Shown: piece after piece, positions 21,651 through 32,378 of the stretch
How positions within the stretch are numbered: the first letter of the stretch is position 1
How the letters are laid out: each line of letters opens with the position of its first letter
DNA from: Symsagittifera roscoffensis
Lineage: Eukaryota > Xenacoelomorpha > Acoela > Convolutidae
Assembly: GCF_963678635.1 (NCBI RefSeq)
Contig: NC_087065.1
Span: 50,476,452-50,540,451 of the forward strand
DNA: 64,000 bases
Direction: 5' to 3'
Translations under genes and position numbers: made by a program
The notes under the pieces: generated by a model
Database searches by the model: none
Told to the model about the DNA's origin: nothing
The model's input: the letters and a program-made list of their open reading frames with translations, nothing else

Positions 21651-22005
21651 ACAAAAAGTACTGGCACAGTACCGAACATTCTTGGGACAGTAGAAAGAAG
21701 CCTGGGACGGTACAAAGAAGAGTAGGGACGGTAACTGGAAGTCTTGGGACGGTATAAAAGTTGGAGTAAAATTACAATAAGTATTTTAACACAGAATTAA
21801 AACAGAACAAGACTAGTCGGAACCCAGTACGGTTGTGACCACAAATAAAGAAAGTTTCTCGAAAGGTTTTGAAAGAGAACTGGGAACATCGTTTTTATCA
21901 CGTTGTATATTTCCTTTTAATAATTTTTCCACAAAAAATATTATCCTTAGAATAGAATTGTGTATATAGTAATATTGTAAATAGGAGCAATTGTAAATAG
22001 AATTA

Positions 22006-24819
22006 ATGAGACGGAGTAGGGTACCGGTGCTCGAAAAAAGGTCAACTGGATCAAACACGAAAAATAACTCGTCGCTGCGCGGAACGACATCAATGGGCCA
22101 AAAGAAGACAAAAGATAACTGTTCAGTTAGTATGGTCAGCACGAGGAGTAGTACCGAGAACAAGACGAGAAAAGGTGCTAAAGACAAACAGGTGGAGCCC
22201 ACATTTGAAATCGATCTAGAGACACCAGACCAGAGCGTAGATGAAGTGGAGAAGAAGACAACGGAATCCACACCGATGCCCCATATGGAAGATCAGAATC
22301 CAAAAACCATGGAGTTTTCGCCGATAGACGCGTTGGAAGACACAACAGGCAATACCCGAGAAACGGTGAAAGACGACTCTCAAGTAAAGAAGACATCTGT
22401 TACAGAAAAGTTGGCGATGATGGTCGGAATGAAATCGAAAGACAACACGGCCAAAGAATCAAAAACTGAAAGAGCACGAACATTTGGGACAGTGAGCACG
22501 AAGGCGACAGAAGCCGACCTAAAGGAAGAACAAGCCAGAAAGGAAGCGACAGCCGAAAACAAGACAACGGCTGATCATCAAACAGCTACTCTTGAGCTTG
22601 GCGACCTGATGACAAAACTAAATCAGATCGACAAGAAACTAAAGTACAGTGAGGAAGATAGAGACTTAATAAGGAAAGAGTTGAAATACAACAAACACGA
22701 GTATCTGGATAGTTATTTTAACCTGGCTAAGGCGACAGACGAGAGACTCCAGCAGATGTCGGACAAGGTAGATGCCACCAATGAAGAACAAGACAAGAAC
22801 ATCAAAAAAGATATGCAACAGTTGAAAAACCGATATGATGATGTCAACAGCCAATTAGGTAGCCTGGAAAAGAGAATAGACACAATGAACAGGAATCCGG
22901 CCGAAAGTTCGTGTGCAATACAGGCGAAATTGGATGCAATCTTGAGAAATTCTACCTCACAAGAAAGACCCGCAGCGGATCGCACGCAAGGCACCGGACT
23001 CAACAGCTAACAGCAACGTAGGTCCGGATGCCATGACGTGGGCAAGCACTTGGGAGATGATGAACAGGACTCTAGAGGCCTTCGCTAAAGGAACACTGAC
23101 TCGAGCGATAGGAGAGACGGAAAATCAAGAAAAACTTTCAAGAAGCCAAAAGAATTCAAAGACGACTCCGATGGATGCATTGACACTTGGGTGGAAGTGA
23201 TGAGATTACACCTAGAGCAAGATAACTTAAATGATGAAAGACAAGCATGCACAGCCATACTCAGCAACTTGGAAGGCACGGCATTAAAATGCGTGGTTGC
23301 AAAGAAAGAAGAAGAACGCGATACCGCGGACAAAATCTTCGAAATATTGCTGAATCGATTCGGGTCAGGCATGAAGGGTCACCAAGCGATGATGCGATTT
23401 GAAAAGAGAAGGCAGAGGGACGATGAGTCAATTGATCGGTTCCTAGATGACCTTGAGAGCTTGAGAAGAAGGAGTGACCCAGAGGAGTCGACAAACAGAA
23501 GAAACTTTAGCATTGCCTCAAAGTTCATTGATGGGGTAAAAAGTGAAGACTTAAGAACAATGTTAGCAACATACTATACATTGTCGAAAGACAGCGCACC
23601 GACCCCAGAAGAAATGAGACAGAAATCAAGGGAATACATGCTGATGAAGCCCAAGAAATACTCATATTCAGAAAACAGAAACACGCAAGGGGGAAGCCAA
23701 CCTCAGAGGTCGTCATGGTACAAGCCTAGAGATGACATGGTCAAGCGCAGATCATGCGCGAACTGCGGATTGGCGGATCACCACGTGGCTGACTGCACAA
23801 CATACAAACAAGGCATGAAGAGTCTAAGATACGCACCGGATGAGGAGGACATGAGCCAGATGGAGGAACACGAGTACTATAGTGGCTTAATCATCAAGAT
23901 AGGAGCGAGATGCTTCTTCTGTAACCAAGAAGGGCACTTCAGAATGGATTGTCCCTTGTTCTGGGAAGCGGTCAAGGAACAGAGTCACCCCAAACATAAG
24001 TTGGCATTAGCGGCGGTGCAGAATCAGCGGAATAGACAAAACGAGTTTGAATCTAGGAACTTAGGAGCACCAAGCACGGAATTGCCGACGAAAACAGTGA
24101 AAGCTGTAACACATGTTAATGGTGCGAAAGAATCCGCAGCCGGGAACTCTCTAGAGATAAATTATGAGAAAGCGGCGACGGAAGCAATTACCAAAGTGAA
24201 ACAGGATCTGGCTGCGAAAGAAATAGAGCAACGAGTAAAGCTGGAGATCGAAAGACAGAATTTCAACGAAGCATTAGCTGGATCAAAACCAACACCAGAG
24301 GCTGTACCGGGCTCGACAAAGACCGGGAATTGTAACACTGTAAAAATGGTGACGGGAAAGCCATTCGGCATATCGAAAATCGGGGCTAGAATAATGTCGA
24401 TAATCACAGTGGGCGGCCACGAGGTAACCAGAAACTTGAGCGAACCGAGCGACCAGACAATAATGCACATTGACGTGTACGCAGATTACTTGAGTTGTAT
24501 AAGCCCACAAACGACTTCTAGAGCGTTGAGAGCACTACTCACGAGAGGGGGCAGCAAGTCGGTACGTGTTGATAACAGGTATACTGAAGCTTATGGTCCA
24601 CACGAGGTGATGCTAAAAATAGATGGAATCAACATCTACACCAAGACAATGATATCATGTGACGAAGACCTAATTGGGCAAATCTACGTAGGGAAAGAAG
24701 AGTTGAAAGTGAGATCGATTGGACACTGCGCCATGCTTGAAGAAGATGCGATGCACATCGGGACGGAGGCAGATGTGACAGGGCACGTGCTAGACATAAG
24801 TGGCAAAAAGACTCAGTGA
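22006..24819 (+). CDS. Gag polyprotein region of the giant gypsy element (interrupted)
   Basis: Block 1 (22006-23010) is a lysine/glutamate-rich, largely coiled-coil N-terminal region. Block 2 is a +1-shifted frame over about 22990-23160. Block 3 (frame of block 1, open from 23089) is the retrotransposon capsid-like core starting near 23150. Block 3 then carries two canonical CX2CX4HX4C zinc knuckles at about 23755-23796 and 23911-23952. A further ~250 residues separate the knuckles from protease, with a lysine-rich coiled coil at about 24160-24280. The frame ends in a single TGA at 24817-24819, after which the protease continues in the same frame. Gag packages the RNA and builds the particle. 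Its ~900-codon length is large for the family. Confidence 0.85.
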
Positions 24820-27507
24820 CGTGGGTTACTTGATACGGGAGCAGTCTTGAGCGTCATACCAATCGAAACTTGGGAACGGATGGGCTTTGACAAAGGTGAT
24901 TTGATAGACTCGAGAATACGGCTGTCAGCTGCAAACAAAGGGGCACTTCGGGTGCTGGGCAGGACGCCGATAATGGCCCTCAATTTGGGGGAACGTAACC
25001 TGTGGATGAGCTTTCTCGTGGTAGAAAACCTAGATGAATCTGACCAATTCATTTTGGGCAGAGACTTCATCAGGAATTTCGACTTAGCGATTGATCTAAA
25101 TAACGCAATGTTCAGGATACGGAACCCGGATAGGAGGTACGCAATCAAACCGGTAAATTTAATAATGGCAAATGAAACCAAAGCACCGGTATTCTTGAGT
25201 AGGAGGGTGAAGCTAAAGGCGAATGAAGCGGCAATCGTAGGCTTGAGGATGAAAAATTACAATGAACTAAGTGACAACAAGCAAGTGTGTATAGTTCCGA
25301 ATCCTAATAGTCAAAGTGCTGCTGTTTTAGGAAGATCCTTCTCGATAACGAAGAGCGGCCTCTGCGTCAGTGTCTTGTTGAATACTCTTGATATACCGAT
25401 CACGATACAGAGAGGGAGGAAACTGGGATATGCTTTACCGGTTCAAACCCGATATGAAACAACGGAGAACTCAAAACAAAATGAAGTTGTTGATTGTCCC
25501 AATCATAGGGACAAAATTTGTATCTTGAGACGATTGCAGAAAATAAAAGATTCTTCAGGTCTTGTTAAATCACTTAAGTCAGAGACAGACGATGGGCTGT
25601 CGAGCTGTTCGAACTTTCCAGAGCGGCCCACACTAGATGAAATGCAAACTGATAAACCGGTTCTGCCGGAGATTGAACATTTGAGGGGCAAACTGAAAGA
25701 TGAACAGCTCGAAGCCATCAAGGACGTACTAGAGCGGAACGAAGAAGTTTTTTCGAGGCATAAAGCGGATATCGGGTGGTGTAATTTTATTGAGCATGAA
25801 GTAGAACTTGAGGAGAACGCGGTACCGCACAGGGAGGGGGCGAGGCGCATGACCCCACACAAATCGGAGGCGTGTAGAAAAGAAATCGAGACGTTACTAG
25901 AGTATGACATGATAGAACCATCCAAGTCACCGTGGGCGTGTGGAGTAGTGATGGCCAAAAAGAAAGGCGACCAGTTGAGGTTTTGTTGTGACTTTCGATA
26001 CCTGAACTCCGTAACGGTGAAGGATGCCTATCCCATACCTAGGATCGATGAGAGCCTCTCGAAGTTAGGTGATGCAAAAGTTTTTACGACTCTTGATTTG
26101 GGCTCGGCCTTTTGGCAGGTACCACTAAGGAAGCAGGACAGGGACAAGACAGGGTTCGCCTGCGAGTTGGGTCTGTTTCAATGGAAACGGATGCCGTTTG
26201 GACTTTGCAACGCCACAGCCACGTTTCAGCGGTTGATGGCACACGCGCTGATAGGCGTGACGAAGAAGTATGGCAATCTGGTAATGTGCTACGTGGATGA
26301 CGTGGTAATAGCGACGCCCACATTGGAAGACCACATTGAGAGATTTGACGAAGTGTTCGCATGCATGAAAAGGTCGGGGCTAAAGTGTAAACCATCAAAG
26401 TGCGAGATACTCAAGGACTCAATAAAATACTTGGGCAGGATGGTAGACAAGCACGGCATCAGACCTGATTCGGACGCCGTGGAAGCAGTCCTAACCTGGA
26501 AATCACCGAAGACAGAACACCAGTTGATGAGCTTCCTGGGTTTCGCTAACTATTATAGAGAGTTCATCAAAGGCTATGCGGACAAGGTATACCCGATGCA
26601 ACAATTAATGAGACACAAGGGCAAGAAGTTCACGTGGAACAACGCAGCAGAAGAGTCATTCCAGAGAATAAAGAAAGAGCTATGTGAGGCACCAGTACTG
26701 GGTATGCCGACTGAGAAAGGGATGTACGTGCTGGGCACGGATGCGTCGGTAGTCGCGATTTCTGGAATTCTCCATCAAGAACAAGAATGGAATGGGAAGA
26801 CAGTCTTGAGACCAATAGCGTACGGGAGCAAAGTCCTGAGTGACACGGAAATGAAGTACGGAGCACCGAAAGCAGAGATGTTCGCGGTGGTTACCTTTGT
26901 CGAGAAATACAGGGCATACCTGGGCAGTGAGCCATTCAAGTTGCGAGTCGACAATCGAGCACTGAGCTGGCTGAAAACGTACTCAATGGACCAAAGTTAC
27001 ATTGGGAGTTGGATAGTTCGCCTGGACGGATACAACATGATAATTGAGCATAGAACACGAGATAAACATCAGACTGCCGACAGCTTGAGTAAGAAGACGG
27101 AGTTCTATGAGAGACAAGAGCAAAGAGAGGCAGACAGACCTGAAATCAAAGATGGCTTCTCCTTCATGGACAAGGAAACGTACGACAGTCTTCCACTCAC
27201 GAGATGGCTGGACAAATCAGGCAAACCGATTGAAGATCATCCTGAATTACCTAAAGAACCTCCAGAAAAGACCATCTTTAAGAAGAGCAGAAGGATTCCG
27301 ATAGAAATAATACTAAAGTCGAAGATCGTGAGGGAGACGCTCAAGGCAAAAGGCTATGATCTTAACCAGGTAGAAGCAGGAACTGCACAGATAGATGATG
27401 ACTTAATGAGGTTGCTCGAGAAACTATCAGATGAGAAGCCCGTGATCCAAGAGAAGGGTCAAGAGGAACCGGAAGTCACTATACTTCGGAGAAAAGAAAC
27501 AGTTTGA
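24820..27507 (+). CDS. Pol part 1: protease, reverse transcriptase, RNase H (Ty3/gypsy)
   Basis: The frame continues directly after the gag TGA, with no ATG at the protease. The aspartic protease motif LLDTGAVLSVIP has its aspartate codon at 24832. The RT domain spans about 25780-26600, with LDLGSAFWQVPL (about 26095), FGLCNATATFQRLM (about 26200) and the YVDD catalytic box at 26290. RNase H follows, with GTDAS at about 26734 and a DNRALSWL strand at about 26950. The frame closes at 27507, but an acidic coding stretch continues in the +1 frame. Motif order protease-RT-RNase H and the YVDD context identify Ty3/gypsy. All catalytic motifs look intact. Confidence 0.92.
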   Translation, partial: RGLLDTGAVLSVIPIETWERMGFDKGDLIDSRIRLSAANKGALRVLGRTPIMALNLGERNLWMSFLVVENLDESDQFILGRDFIRNFDLAIDLNNAMFRIRNPDRRYAIKPVNLIMANETKAPVFLSRRVKLKANEAAIVGLRMKNYNELSDNKQVCIVPNPNSQSAAVLGRSFSITKSGLCVSVLLNTLDIPITIQRGRKLGYALPVQTRYETTENSKQNEVVDCPNHRDKICILRRLQKIKDSSGLVKSLKSETDDGLSSCSNFPERPTLDEMQTDKPVLPEIEHLRGKLKDEQLEAIKDVLERNEEVFSRHKADIGWCNFIEHEVELEENAVPHREGARRMTPHKSEACRKEIETLLEYDMIEPSKSPWACGVVMAKKKGDQLRFCCDFRYLNSVTVKDAYPIPRIDESLSKLGDAKVFTTLDLGSAFWQVPLRKQDRDKTGFACELGLFQWKRMPFGLCNATATFQRLMAHALIGVTKKYGNLVMCYVDDVVIATPTLEDHIERFDEVFACMKRSGLKCKPSKCEILKDSIKYLGRMVDKHGIRPDSDAVEAVLTWKSPKTEHQLMSFLGFANYYREFIKGYADKVYPMQQLMRHKGKKFTWNNAAEESFQRIKKELCEAPVLGMPTEKGMYVLGTDASVVAISGILHQEQEWNGKTVLRPIAYGSKVLSDTEMKYGAPKAEMFAVVTFVEKYRAYLGSEPFKLRVDNRALSWLKTYSMDQSYIGSWIVRLDGYNMIIEHRTRDKHQTADSLSKKTEFYERQEQREADRPEIKDGFSFMDKETYDSLPLTRWLDKSGKPIEDHPELPKEPPEKTIFKKSRRIPIEIILKSKIVRETLKAKGYDLNQVEAGTAQIDDDLMRLLEKLSDEKPVIQEKGQEEPEVTILRRKETV

Positions 27508-29004
27508 AGAAGGAACCGGAGAAGGAAAATTGTCCGGGGAGCGTGAAGGATGGGATGAAGACTCGGATGAGAGCAGCGAAAACCAAGACAGTCTGTGCAT
27601 GATATTGGCGGAAGAGAAGGCAGGGAGTTACAGACGGATCCATCTTCAGGAACGTACAATCTGGACGTACAGGAGATACGAGGTGGTGAAGAACTTGAGA
27701 AAATTGCGGTTTCAAGGAAGCCATTCAGGGAATTATCATGCAACTCAAACGTCAGCACGAATCTGGTGCCAGAAGATGATATGAAAATCGTGAAAAGGAT
27801 GATATGCGTGAAGCTGAGTGATGACATCCACAACCCTGGTGAGATGAATGGACAGATCATGGCGCTAAAGGAGCATGTCAAGGCAAGATATAGGCTGTCA
27901 GACCTAATAAGAGCCCAGAAGAATGACAAAATGACAAGTAACCTCTCCAAATGGATCCATTCGGGAGTCAAGGAGAAGGGGGAACTTGAGGAAGACAGCT
28001 ACAAGATCTTGAGCCAGTTCTACAAAGAGAAGAAAGACTTACTCTACCACACAGCTGATGGGTTGGTAGCATGCAAGAGGAAAGATGAGGAGAAGATATT
28101 ACACAAACACAACCTCATCATACTGCCACAATTGTATCAAACGGAGGTGCTTTTCAGATCGCACGACCAGATGGGGCACCAGGGGATAGATAAAGTACAA
28201 CAAAGGATACTTCACATGTTTGATTGGCCAGGAATGAGAAAAGCTTGCGAGAGATGGGTGAATGCCTGCTTGGCATGCCTCCAGGTAAAATACCCAAGGA
28301 AGATGAAGTTTCCCCTCAAGTCCGTCGAGAGCTCAGAGTTCAATGAAGTGGTGCAGATAGACCATCAAAAAATCTGCATGACGGAGTCGGGATATAACCA
28401 GATACTGGTTATAATAGATCACTTCACAAAATTGGCGGAAGCGGTTCCGTGCCAGACAGCCTCGGCCGAGGAGACATGTGATCATCTGATAACGCATTGG
28501 ATATCGCGGTATGGTTGTCCAATGACTTTCCAGTCGGACAACGGCAAAGCTTTTGTGGGGGACTTGACAAAAGAATTGATGAGGAGATCGCACATTGCTC
28601 AAGCACACTCGACAACCTACCATCCACAGACCAACGGGTTGGTAGAGAGACAGAACAGGACACTGGTCAACATGTTAAGGGTGTACTGCTCAAGATACAT
28701 GACGGACTGGGATAAATACCTGCCACAGGTAGTAGGGGCCTACAACAGTACACAGCACTCAACGACGGGCATCAGTCCCTTCATGATATTGACGGGCAGG
28801 GAGAGAGCAATGCCTCTGACATTCGTTTACCCGGAATACGAGGGGAAAAGGACGTCGCCTCAGGCATACGTGAAAGAAGCGATCAAAAGACAACAGGAGC
28901 TAAACGAGCTATGCAGGAGGAACACGGCGCAAGCGCAAATGAGGCAACGCAGAAAATATGACAAAAAAATATTACAAGCAAAGCCATATGAGGTGGGCCA
29001 ATAA
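27495..29004 (+). CDS. Pol part 2: integrase, core intact
   Basis: An acidic linker is read in the +1 frame over about 27495-27630, after which the frame of RNase H resumes. The N-terminal zinc-binding HHCC is present: histidines at 28162 and 28177, cysteines at 28267 and 28276. The catalytic triad is present: aspartates at 28360 and 28537 and glutamate at 28645. That gives the canonical 35 residues between the second Asp and the Glu. Integrase joins the cDNA to host DNA. A TAA at 29002-29004 interrupts the C-terminal DNA-binding part, which continues in the same frame. The paired shifts before the domain mirror those in gag. Confidence 0.9.
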
Positions 29005-30474
29005 GTGTGGGTCTTTCAAAATGTCATACCGCCCAAGGGAACGAAGAAACTACTCAAGAATTGGAGGGTACCAATCATGATAACGGAACTTCATCAACAA
29101 GGACGGTTCTACCGCTTGAGTACTGGTCGAGCAGCACATTATGAAAATCTGAAGCCTCACGTTCCGTCCCCGGAGGATTGGTGCATACCGAAGGACATGG
29201 AGGGTCTCGAGTACCTGGTGGTAGAGCCAGCGTGTGAAGTGAATGAAAAAGGCACCAGAGAGAAAAATGATGGTAATGAGAACTTGAGTTTGGACGACAA
29301 TGAAAAGATAGAGGTGGAGTCTGAAGCAGTATCGTTTGTAGAAGAAGACTGGAACGACCCGGAGCAAGATGAGGTGCCGAAGTGGATGGAGCCAGATCGA
29401 CCAATACCACCGGGGACCAGGACTGGCAATCGTAAACTGACCAGCATGAGGTACAACAGATACGGGGATGACTTCTTGATCGATAAGATACAGCCAGACA
29501 AATTGGGCGAGGAACTACTGAGTGCAGGCGAACTGGAAGCCGAAGAGGAATGGCAGGTCATTGACGATGGTGGAAACTATCCGCAGGAAGACTACTCGAC
29601 ACCAGAATTGGAGACGGATCTCGAACAGAGTGAGATAGAGAGGAGGGAGAACACGAACTTGAGGATACTAGAGTGGATGCGCGATGTCAAAGACGAGAGC
29701 CACGAAGGACAAAGCATTCAACAAGTCGACGTGTCATCGGCAAATTATATGAAGACAGAGGACCCTCTTTTCGGATGGACGGCAACAGACAGGCCACTGG
29801 ACATTCCTCCGGACAATTCAGACCCGACAACATCGACGGGGACGTCGATAAATATTTTTGTCCGGGGAGTGGGGGTAGGACTTACCCACACCGAAAATTT
29901 GATGATAAAGAAGCTTAAGGAAGTGAGAGAAAGAAGCGAATTGGAACTGGAAGAAGAAGAGCCAGAGCCTACCATAGGTCGGAATTTCAAAACGAAGTTT
30001 GAAATACCCAATGAGTACTCGGAAAACATCATGATAACGGATAGCGACTTCATCCTGTCAAACAGGACTAGCGCGATCTGCGTCACGGCGGACATGAGTT
30101 TCAAATCAAGATTGGAAGCTGACTTCAAAAGAGAGTACCAGAATGTGGAGTTTCTGTTCAGACAGAGACCAGGACTGGGAGGGATGGCAACGCTTCCACC
30201 ATCAGTAGCACAAGTCCCGGGCAAATATCTGTGCTTCCTAATGACGAGGGTCAATGACAGGAACACAATTGATCCCGAACACGTGATGTTGGCAATAACA
30301 AGACTACGAGACTTCATGATTGAAAGAGGAATAACGAAGGTCTCAATGCCGGTGTATGACCCAAACAGGGGCAAACTGAGCTCAAGGGAATTGTACGCTA
30401 TCCTACACGTAGTCTTCGCGGAAACTGAGATAATGGTGTATCTTCACAAGAAATACTACTTGAGCATCGCCTGA
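29005..30474 (+). CDS. Integrase C-terminal part, acidic linker and divergent macro-like domain
   Basis: The frame runs on from integrase after one TAA. The first ~55 codons (to about 29170) are the beta-rich integrase tail, with LLKNW and GRFYRLSTGRAAHYENLKPH. About 280 very acidic codons follow. The last ~145 codons (about 30030-30471) match TARG1/OARD1-type macro domains in order: an ICVTADMSFKSR-EADF strand-helix, a GLGGMATL turn, a GKYLCFLMTRV strand, an ITRLRDFMIERGITKVSMP helix-strand and a closing ETEIMVYLHKKY. Macro domains bind or hydrolyse ADP-ribose. Here the glycine-rich GCGLDRL-type loop is replaced by YDPNRGKL and the first loop lacks its glycines, so catalysis is doubtful. The macro call is from family memory. 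Confidence 0.7.
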   Translation: MWVFQNVIPPKGTKKLLKNWRVPIMITELHQQGRFYRLSTGRAAHYENLKPHVPSPEDWCIPKDMEGLEYLVVEPACEVNEKGTREKNDGNENLSLDDNEKIEVESEAVSFVEEDWNDPEQDEVPKWMEPDRPIPPGTRTGNRKLTSMRYNRYGDDFLIDKIQPDKLGEELLSAGELEAEEEWQVIDDGGNYPQEDYSTPELETDLEQSEIERRENTNLRILEWMRDVKDESHEGQSIQQVDVSSANYMKTEDPLFGWTATDRPLDIPPDNSDPTTSTGTSINIFVRGVGVGLTHTENLMIKKLKEVRERSELELEEEEPEPTIGRNFKTKFEIPNEYSENIMITDSDFILSNRTSAICVTADMSFKSRLEADFKREYQNVEFLFRQRPGLGGMATLPPSVAQVPGKYLCFLMTRVNDRNTIDPEHVMLAITRLRDFMIERGITKVSMPVYDPNRGKLSSRELYAILHVVFAETEIMVYLHKKYYLSIA

Positions 30475-30909
30475 GTTGGGCACACGGGGGTCTCGAGTTG
30501 GGCGTGAGGGAGGAGTCTTGAGTTAGGTACTGGGGTGCGGCACAGGTAAAGGGATCTTAAGACGCGATTGGCATGACAATTGAATTTTAGAAGGATTAAC
30601 GGTGCTAAAACATAAAATGAATCTGCATGCTTTTAAAGGAAATCCAATTGAATTGTTTTAAGTGGAATGAAAATGATAAGATTTTAACCATACTGGTAAA
30701 AGGGGGGTTTCTAGGTTAGGGACATGACATGTTAAGTCTCAATATGGTTTCTGTTTTTAGATCAAGTTTGAAAAACAAGTTGAAAATCCAACTATACTCA
30801 AGCGAGAGACAGAAAGGGAAATCTTGATTGAACTCGCGATAATCGACACCTGCAGCAAGTATTTGCAAGGGAACATTTCTAGAGAATTCTTGAGTCGGTA
30901 AGGTAATTC
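30475..30909 (+). other. Spacer between pol and the extra module
   Basis: No frame stays open here. The spacer carries repeated (C/T)TTGAG-type words (about 30500, 30521, 30889, 30908) and G-runs, similar to the LTR and leader composition. It may hold a subgenomic promoter or splice signals, but nothing decisive is visible. Confidence 0.4.
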
Positions 30910-31461
30910 TTGAGCTGGTTAATACTTGAATACATCCCGAAGTCACAGAGAATGGCAGACAGGTTCTGGAAATCCATGCCCGCGGCCCTGAAGAAGCCTG
31001 CTTTCGATGAGCTGTACAGACGCCTGAGGGACCTGAATTATACCCAGATAGACGAGAGAATGGCGGTAATGCTGAATGCCATCCTCCAGTTGGAAGAACA
31101 GGGTGAGTGCAGGGAGTCTGCGACGGAGGCTGTCTTGATGGTCGGCATCACCACCGAGGGAATATCAAATCAGGAACAGACCAGATGGTTGTCTTGGAAT
31201 GTGGATGGAGGAGTAAGGGGCTTTGACTTGGCAAGGAATCCTGGCCTGAGTAACAATACCGAATATGGCGCAGGAGAATTCCCACTACCAACTAGGCCAT
31301 CAGAAAGATCGACAGGCCAGAGCTCGAGTAATGTGCCATCGATGACGCGAGCGCAACAGACGACTGAGGCATATCCGGATCTTGGTGTTCTAAAGAAAGA
31401 GCTCGAGAAGACGCAGAGGGAAAAGAACTGGATGCAGCAGGTCAACTGTATGTGGCCCTGA
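30910..31461 (+). CDS. Extra module block 1 (frame 1), unknown
   Basis: The first ATG is at 30952. The block begins with a helical region (FWKSMPAALKKP, then ERMAVMLNAILQLEEQ) and continues through a serine/threonine-rich stretch into a charged coiled-coil-like segment. I recognise no family. Block 2 overlaps its end by about 10 bases in the -1 frame and has no ATG of its own, so blocks 1 and 2 probably formed one protein. Confidence 0.55.
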   Translation: MSWLILEYIPKSQRMADRFWKSMPAALKKPAFDELYRRLRDLNYTQIDERMAVMLNAILQLEEQGECRESATEAVLMVGITTEGISNQEQTRWLSWNVDGGVRGFDLARNPGLSNNTEYGAGEFPLPTRPSERSTGQSSSNVPSMTRAQQTTEAYPDLGVLKKELEKTQREKNWMQQVNCMWP

Positions 31462-32378
31462 CGGAGTACAAGAGATTGGACCCGGCGACACCATCACCAC
31501 TGTCAGTAGATACACCTGGAGACAAGAGGAGTGGACCCGTGAAAGACCGGTTCAAAAGAATTCTCGAGAGAAGAAGAGCTGAGTCAGAAGAAGAGAGTAT
31601 GGATGAAACTCTCAGCGAAGCCGGCGAGGACATGGAAGTGGGTAATACGCCTGAACCAAGACCATCAGGGGAGGAGCTCACCACTCAGGAGCTGTTGAAA
31701 GACTTGAGCGAGGAGAATTGGGCAGACACTGCCACTCCACCTCTGACCCCGTCTCCCCGGAAGAATCTGGAATTGCCATTGGCGAGCGAGACCTCCAATA
31801 TGGGGATGATACTCTTGAGTTCGGAGGAAAGGGAAAAGAATACATTCGAAGGAAATAAGGACATGTTCATGGGGACTCTGGAGGACGACGCTTGGCAAAA
31901 GTTCTTGAAGGAATTCAATCAAGAAGTGGGCAGCGAGACGACGCTGGACAAATTCAAGGATGAACTGTGGGACACAGTTGTGAAGTTTGGAGAACCGCTT
32001 CTGATGGGGACGGGCCTGGATGAGAAGGCGAGAAAGGAGCTGCTGAACAAGCTGATAGAGCTGAGGAAGTCACGATCAAAGACTAGAGACGAAAAATGTG
32101 AAGACAGCTCTACTCTGAAACAAAAAACTGTAGATAAAATAGTTGATGATATAAAAGGGGATAAGGTTGGGACTAGTAATATGATTAAAAGTACTAATAT
32201 CCTTAAGGCTCGAGCAGGGGGGAGGCAAGAGTTGGAAGGGTTGGAGGTAGACAGAGAGGTCGAATCAGTGATGATAACCACAACACCCTCAAGCAGAGAT
32301 GTGAAGACTCACAAGAGGAAGAGAGAAGTAGAGGGATTGGTAGTCCTTCAGTGGATGCTGTCTCGGAAGGAAACTTGA
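31452..32378 (+). CDS. Extra module block 2 (frame 3), unknown, acidic
   Basis: This open block of about 308 codons has no upstream ATG. It has a proline/acid-rich start and a TPPLTPSP motif. A predicted helical segment follows (DAWQKFLKEFNQ, then KARKELLNKLIELRK). The composition is disordered and acidic. No known domain was recognised. Confidence 0.55.
   Translation: MALTEYKRLDPATPSPLSVDTPGDKRSGPVKDRFKRILERRRAESEEESMDETLSEAGEDMEVGNTPEPRPSGEELTTQELLKDLSEENWADTATPPLTPSPRKNLELPLASETSNMGMILLSSEEREKNTFEGNKDMFMGTLEDDAWQKFLKEFNQEVGSETTLDKFKDELWDTVVKFGEPLLMGTGLDEKARKELLNKLIELRKSRSKTRDEKCEDSSTLKQKTVDKIVDDIKGDKVGTSNMIKSTNILKARAGGRQELEGLEVDREVESVMITTTPSSRDVKTHKRKREVEGLVVLQWMLSRKET

Noticed and set aside
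20955-21654. Several long open frames on both strands across the 14-bp array
   Set aside because: They translate to monotonous repeats (SQDxCPKTTVP- or LGTVVLGQWSWDS-type) caused by the array itself. No frame has codon constraint.
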